7,998 nucleotides of DNA, taken from the NCBI GenBank assembly GCA_902796705.1, contig CADBQF010000214.1, positions 1 to 7,998 on the forward strand, given 5' to 3'. Below the pieces are notes generated by a model, which did not search any database, was not told where the DNA came from, and saw only the letters and a list, made by a program, of their open reading frames with translations. The position numbers and the translations under genes are program-made. The DNA comes from Ruminococcus flavefaciens (lineage in GTDB: Bacteria; Bacillota; Clostridia; Oscillospirales; Ruminococcaceae). Shown one piece after another: positions 5,384 to 7,998 of the stretch (positions are counted from its first letter, which is position 1; every line of letters starts with the position of its first letter).

Positions 5384-7894
5384 ATGATAAGCAAAAAGAC
5401 AAAAGCTCTTGCTGCTGGTATCCTTTCAGCAGTAATGTCAGCAACAGCACTCGTTCCTGCTATGGCTTCTGCTACTGACGTAGGCAATGAGTTTGCTAAC
5501 AGCTCAAACGATTCCTACAAGGATATGTTCGTTTCTCTTTATGACGACGTTATTGTAAACGGTCAGGATAACGGCTATCTCAGCAAGAAGAACAACGGTG
5601 GAGATTCATTCGGTATTCCTTACCATTCAGTAGAGACTCTCTGTGTTGAGGCTCCTGACTACGGTCATGAGACAACATCTGAGGCTATGTCCTACATCGT
5701 ATGGATGGCTGCTATGCACGATGTTCTCGCTCAGAAGGGCATTATCGACGGTTCTACAGGCGACGTTAAGAAAGCTTGGAAGACAATGGAAGCTATGATC
5801 CCTGGCTGGTCAGAGGCTTCAGGCGTTGCTAAGACTGCTGGTTACGAGTCACTCTGGCAGCAGAGCAGACTCAAGGCTGATACAGCTAACGAGGAAGATA
5901 CACCTGATATGTACCCTGCTAAGCAGGCTAACGTTGAGGCTATCAACCCGATGTTCAATACATTCAAGTCCGCTTACGGTTCTGACAACGGTTACTACCT
6001 CATGAACTGGCTCGCTGACGTTGATGACTGGTATGGTTTCGGCGGTTCAAGAGACGGCGGTTCTTACAATAAGGACAACACTAAGTTCGTATTCATCAAT
6101 ACATTCCAGCGTGGTGAGCAGGAGTCTTGTTTCGAGACTGTTCCGCAGCCTTGTCTTGAAGACCTCAAGTATGGTATGGCAGGCAACGGTATCAAGGCTA
6201 TCTTCAACGGCGTTGGTGCAGTTCCGGAGCAGTATGCTTTCACAAACGCTCCTGACGCTGAGGACCGTGCTATCCAGGCTATCTACTTCGCTAACGCTAA
6301 CGGCGTAAACTGCGGAGAAGTTTCAGGTCTTGCCGGTAAGATGGGTGACCAGTGCCGTAACGATATGTTCGATAAGTACTATCACGAGATAGGCTGCCAG
6401 AACATCAAGGCTTCAGGTGAAGCTGGTACAAAGTCACAGCACTTCCTCATGGCTTGGTACACTGCATGGGGCGGAGATATGTCATCTCAGCACACTTGGG
6501 CATGGCAGATCGGATGCTCACACTCACATCAGTTCTATCAGAACCCGCTCGCTGCTTACGCTCTCGTTTACGATGATGCTATCAGCGGTGGTATGAAGGC
6601 TTCCGGTGCTAAGGATGACTACGAGAAGTCATTCAAGAGACAGCTCGAAATGTACCTCTGGCTCCAGTCTGTTGACGGACCGTTCGCTGGTGGTTGTACA
6701 AACTCCTACAGAGGACGTTACGAGAAGTACCCGGCTGGCTACCCGACATTCTATGACATGGTTTATGTTCCCCACCCTGTATACGCTGACCCGGGTTCAA
6801 ACCACTGGATCGGTAACCAGGTATGGTCAATGCAGCGTCTTGCTGAGCTTTACTACTATGTAAAGAAGAATCCTTCACTCACAGCTAACATCTCTGTTGG
6901 CGGTCTCTCTGTTGAGGAAGCTCTCAAGGCTCTTATCGAGAGATGGGTTGACTGGTTCGAGAAGAATACTAAGTTCGACTACGTTGCTGATGACGGAACA
7001 GAAATGGCTTATGCTATCCCGTCAACTCTTGACTGGGGTGAAAACGATACAGACTACAATGTTTGCCCTGATACATGGACAGGCACATATAATCCGAACG
7101 GCAACCAGAAGCTTACTTGTACGATCAAGGGCTACGGCATGGGAGACGTTGGATGCGTATCCTCACTCTGTAATACACTTATGTACTACGCTGCTGCTGA
7201 GGGCGTTCCTGCTTCTGCTGGTATGAAGGAAGATACTTCTTCTGTTGCTTCTAAGGGACTTTACCTCGCTAACAGACTCCTTTCTGCTCAGTATGACCTC
7301 GGCCGTGACGATATCGGTATCGCATTCGAGGATCACAACGGATCACTCAAGAGAATGTTCACTGAGAAGGTTTACATTCCTTCTGACTACAGCGGTAAGA
7401 TGCCTGATGGTTCACCGCTCGTATCCGGTACATCTACATTCTCAAGCATCCGTGGTTCTTACGCTGATGATCCTATGTATCAGCAGTGCAAGAAGGTTTA
7501 CGACGAGACAGGCGAGACAGAGAAGTACACATACAAGCTCCACAGATTCTGGCACCACGGTGATGCTATCATGGCTTACGGTACAATGGCTCTCCTCTAT
7601 CCTGAGGTTACACCTATCCACGGTGACGATCCTAATCCTACAGAGACAAAGTGGGGCGATGCTAACTGCGACGGTACAGTTGATATCTCTGACGCTGTTC
7701 TCATCATGCAGAACCAGGCTAACCCTGAGAAGTACGTTATCTCCAAGCAGGGCCTCATCAACGCTGACTGCGTAGACAACCCGAAGGGTGTTACAGCTAC
7801 TGATGCTCTTGCAATCCAGATGATCGAAGCTAAGACATTCACACAGGATAAGCTTCCTGTAACTTCTGATTACATCCAGTCTCTCCAGGGCTGA
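5384..7894 (+). CDS. cel48A: Secreted GH48 cellulase with C-terminal dockerin (cellulosomal exoglucanase)
   Basis: This 836-residue protein should be a processive cellobiohydrolase acting from the reducing ends of cellulose with inversion, the known activity of GH48. Residues 1-30 are a signal peptide (KK region, hydrophobic core, cleavage after ASA at 28-30). The catalytic domain spans about 35-740. It shows VEAPDYGH (88-95) and TTSEA (98-102), where Glu100 aligns with the general acid Glu55 of CelF, and TNAPD (287-291), where Asp291 aligns with the proposed base Asp230. Other family blocks are INTFQRGEQES, YADPGSN and LHRFW. A short linker leads to a dockerin (about 757-836). Its first calcium loop is canonical (Asp759 to Asp770); the second (Asp795 to Asp807) is one residue longer. 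The dockerin would anchor the enzyme to a scaffoldin cohesin. The gene appears monocistronic. Alanine is nearly always GCT, unlike the adjacent operon. The catalytic assignments are from memory of CelF. Confidence 0.97.
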   Translation: MISKKTKALAAGILSAVMSATALVPAMASATDVGNEFANSSNDSYKDMFVSLYDDVIVNGQDNGYLSKKNNGGDSFGIPYHSVETLCVEAPDYGHETTSEAMSYIVWMAAMHDVLAQKGIIDGSTGDVKKAWKTMEAMIPGWSEASGVAKTAGYESLWQQSRLKADTANEEDTPDMYPAKQANVEAINPMFNTFKSAYGSDNGYYLMNWLADVDDWYGFGGSRDGGSYNKDNTKFVFINTFQRGEQESCFETVPQPCLEDLKYGMAGNGIKAIFNGVGAVPEQYAFTNAPDAEDRAIQAIYFANANGVNCGEVSGLAGKMGDQCRNDMFDKYYHEIGCQNIKASGEAGTKSQHFLMAWYTAWGGDMSSQHTWAWQIGCSHSHQFYQNPLAAYALVYDDAISGGMKASGAKDDYEKSFKRQLEMYLWLQSVDGPFAGGCTNSYRGRYEKYPAGYPTFYDMVYVPHPVYADPGSNHWIGNQVWSMQRLAELYYYVKKNPSLTANISVGGLSVEEALKALIERWVDWFEKNTKFDYVADDGTEMAYAIPSTLDWGENDTDYNVCPDTWTGTYNPNGNQKLTCTIKGYGMGDVGCVSSLCNTLMYYAAAEGVPASAGMKEDTSSVASKGLYLANRLLSAQYDLGRDDIGIAFEDHNGSLKRMFTEKVYIPSDYSGKMPDGSPLVSGTSTFSSIRGSYADDPMYQQCKKVYDETGETEKYTYKLHRFWHHGDAIMAYGTMALLYPEVTPIHGDDPNPTETKWGDANCDGTVDISDAVLIMQNQANPEKYVISKQGLINADCVDNPKGVTATDALAIQMIEAKTFTQDKLPVTSDYIQSLQG

Positions 7895-7917
7895 TAATTA
7901 AATAGTTCAAGCAATAT

Positions 7918-7948
7918 AGATAGGACACTTCGGTGTCCTATCTTTTTT
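7918..7948 (+). terminator. Intrinsic terminator of the GH48 gene
   Basis: A perfect 10-bp stem (7919-7928 with 7933-7942), closed by a C(UUCG)G tetraloop at 7929-7932, is followed by six T residues (7943-7948). An eleventh pair is possible between A7918 and the first T. It begins 24 bases after the stop codon. An outer inverted repeat, GCAATA (7911-7916) and TATTGC (7948-7953), encloses it. It should end the cellulase transcript efficiently and make it a single-gene unit. Confidence 0.95.
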
Positions 7949-7968
7949 ATTGCATAAAGAACTTTATA

Positions 7969-7998
7969 CCTTTTTTATTGAGGGAAACCCTTTTGAAA
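7969..7998 (+). repeat. Partial second copy of the hairpin repeat, cut by the window end
   Basis: From CCTTTTTTATTG (7969-7980) onward, AGGGAAACCC and TTTTGAAA match the minus-strand reading of positions 66 to about 37, apart from single-base differences. This looks like the left half of the same hairpin element as at 1-66. The second arm (expected to read roughly GGGTTTCCCTC) would lie just beyond the window. Relative to the gene it follows, it has the same orientation as copy 1. Confidence 0.55.

Noticed and set aside
5365..5475. ATG at 5365 opening a roughly 36-codon frame that overlaps the start of the cellulase gene.
   Set aside because: It is out of frame with the cellulase, lies about 20 nt from AGGAGG (too far), and runs through the signal peptide coding sequence. 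The GAGGGG next to it serves the ATG at 5384.
5209..5487. A 92-codon minus-strand open frame across the cellulase promoter and signal peptide.
   Set aside because: It is antisense to the leader and signal peptide, has no ribosome site and no recognisable protein features.
7245..7775. A 176-codon alternative frame inside the cellulase gene.
   Set aside because: It is a shadow frame of the strongly biased GH48 codons, rich in Ser, Thr, Leu and Arg with no domain pattern.
1..7998. Search by eye for CRISPR arrays, tRNA or rRNA genes, transposases and attachment sites.
   Set aside because: No regularly spaced repeats, no tRNA-like cloverleaf, no rRNA signature and no mobile-element protein were seen.

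Overview
The window looks like a chromosomal segment of a cellulolytic, cellulosome-forming Ruminococcus (R. flavefaciens / R. champanellensis group). This rests on one diagnostic gene: a secreted family 48 glycoside hydrolase ending in a Ruminococcus-type dockerin. The Firmicute-style purine-rich ribosome sites and consensus sigma-A promoters agree with it. The species assignment is inference.

Layout. Positions 1-66 hold a GC-rich hairpin repeat. Positions 107-4778 are a tight four-gene operon on the minus strand. In transcription order it encodes a GldA-like ABC ATPase, an ABC-2/GldF-like permease, a GldG-like membrane-anchored auxiliary protein and a DUF4340 protein. Neighbouring genes overlap by one base or lie 6 bp apart. 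Positions 4779-5383 are a 605-bp divergent intergenic region. It holds a candidate promoter for the operon, a fully consensus promoter for the cellulase, several repeats and palindromes, and a structured leader of about 146 nt. Positions 5384-7894 are the GH48-dockerin gene on the plus strand, followed by a textbook terminator with a UUCG loop. The last 30 bases begin a second copy of the hairpin repeat seen at position 1.

How the genes work. The GH48 enzyme should be exported, docked onto a scaffoldin cohesin and act processively on cellulose as a major cellulosomal exoglucanase. Its perfect promoter, structured leader, orphan Shine-Dalgarno, strong codon bias (Ala almost always GCT) and strong terminator all suggest very high expression as a single-gene transcript. 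The ABC operon encodes one membrane complex of the GldA-GldF-GldG type with an extra DUF4340 partner. This gene set is common in Firmicutes, but its substrate is unknown. I see no sequence evidence that it is functionally tied to the cellulase beyond the shared intergenic region.

I do not see a wholly new multi-gene system here. The most interesting parts are the cellulase leader RNA, the repeated ATGAACA-type boxes between the divergent genes, and the hairpin repeat found in the same relative orientation behind both transcription units.
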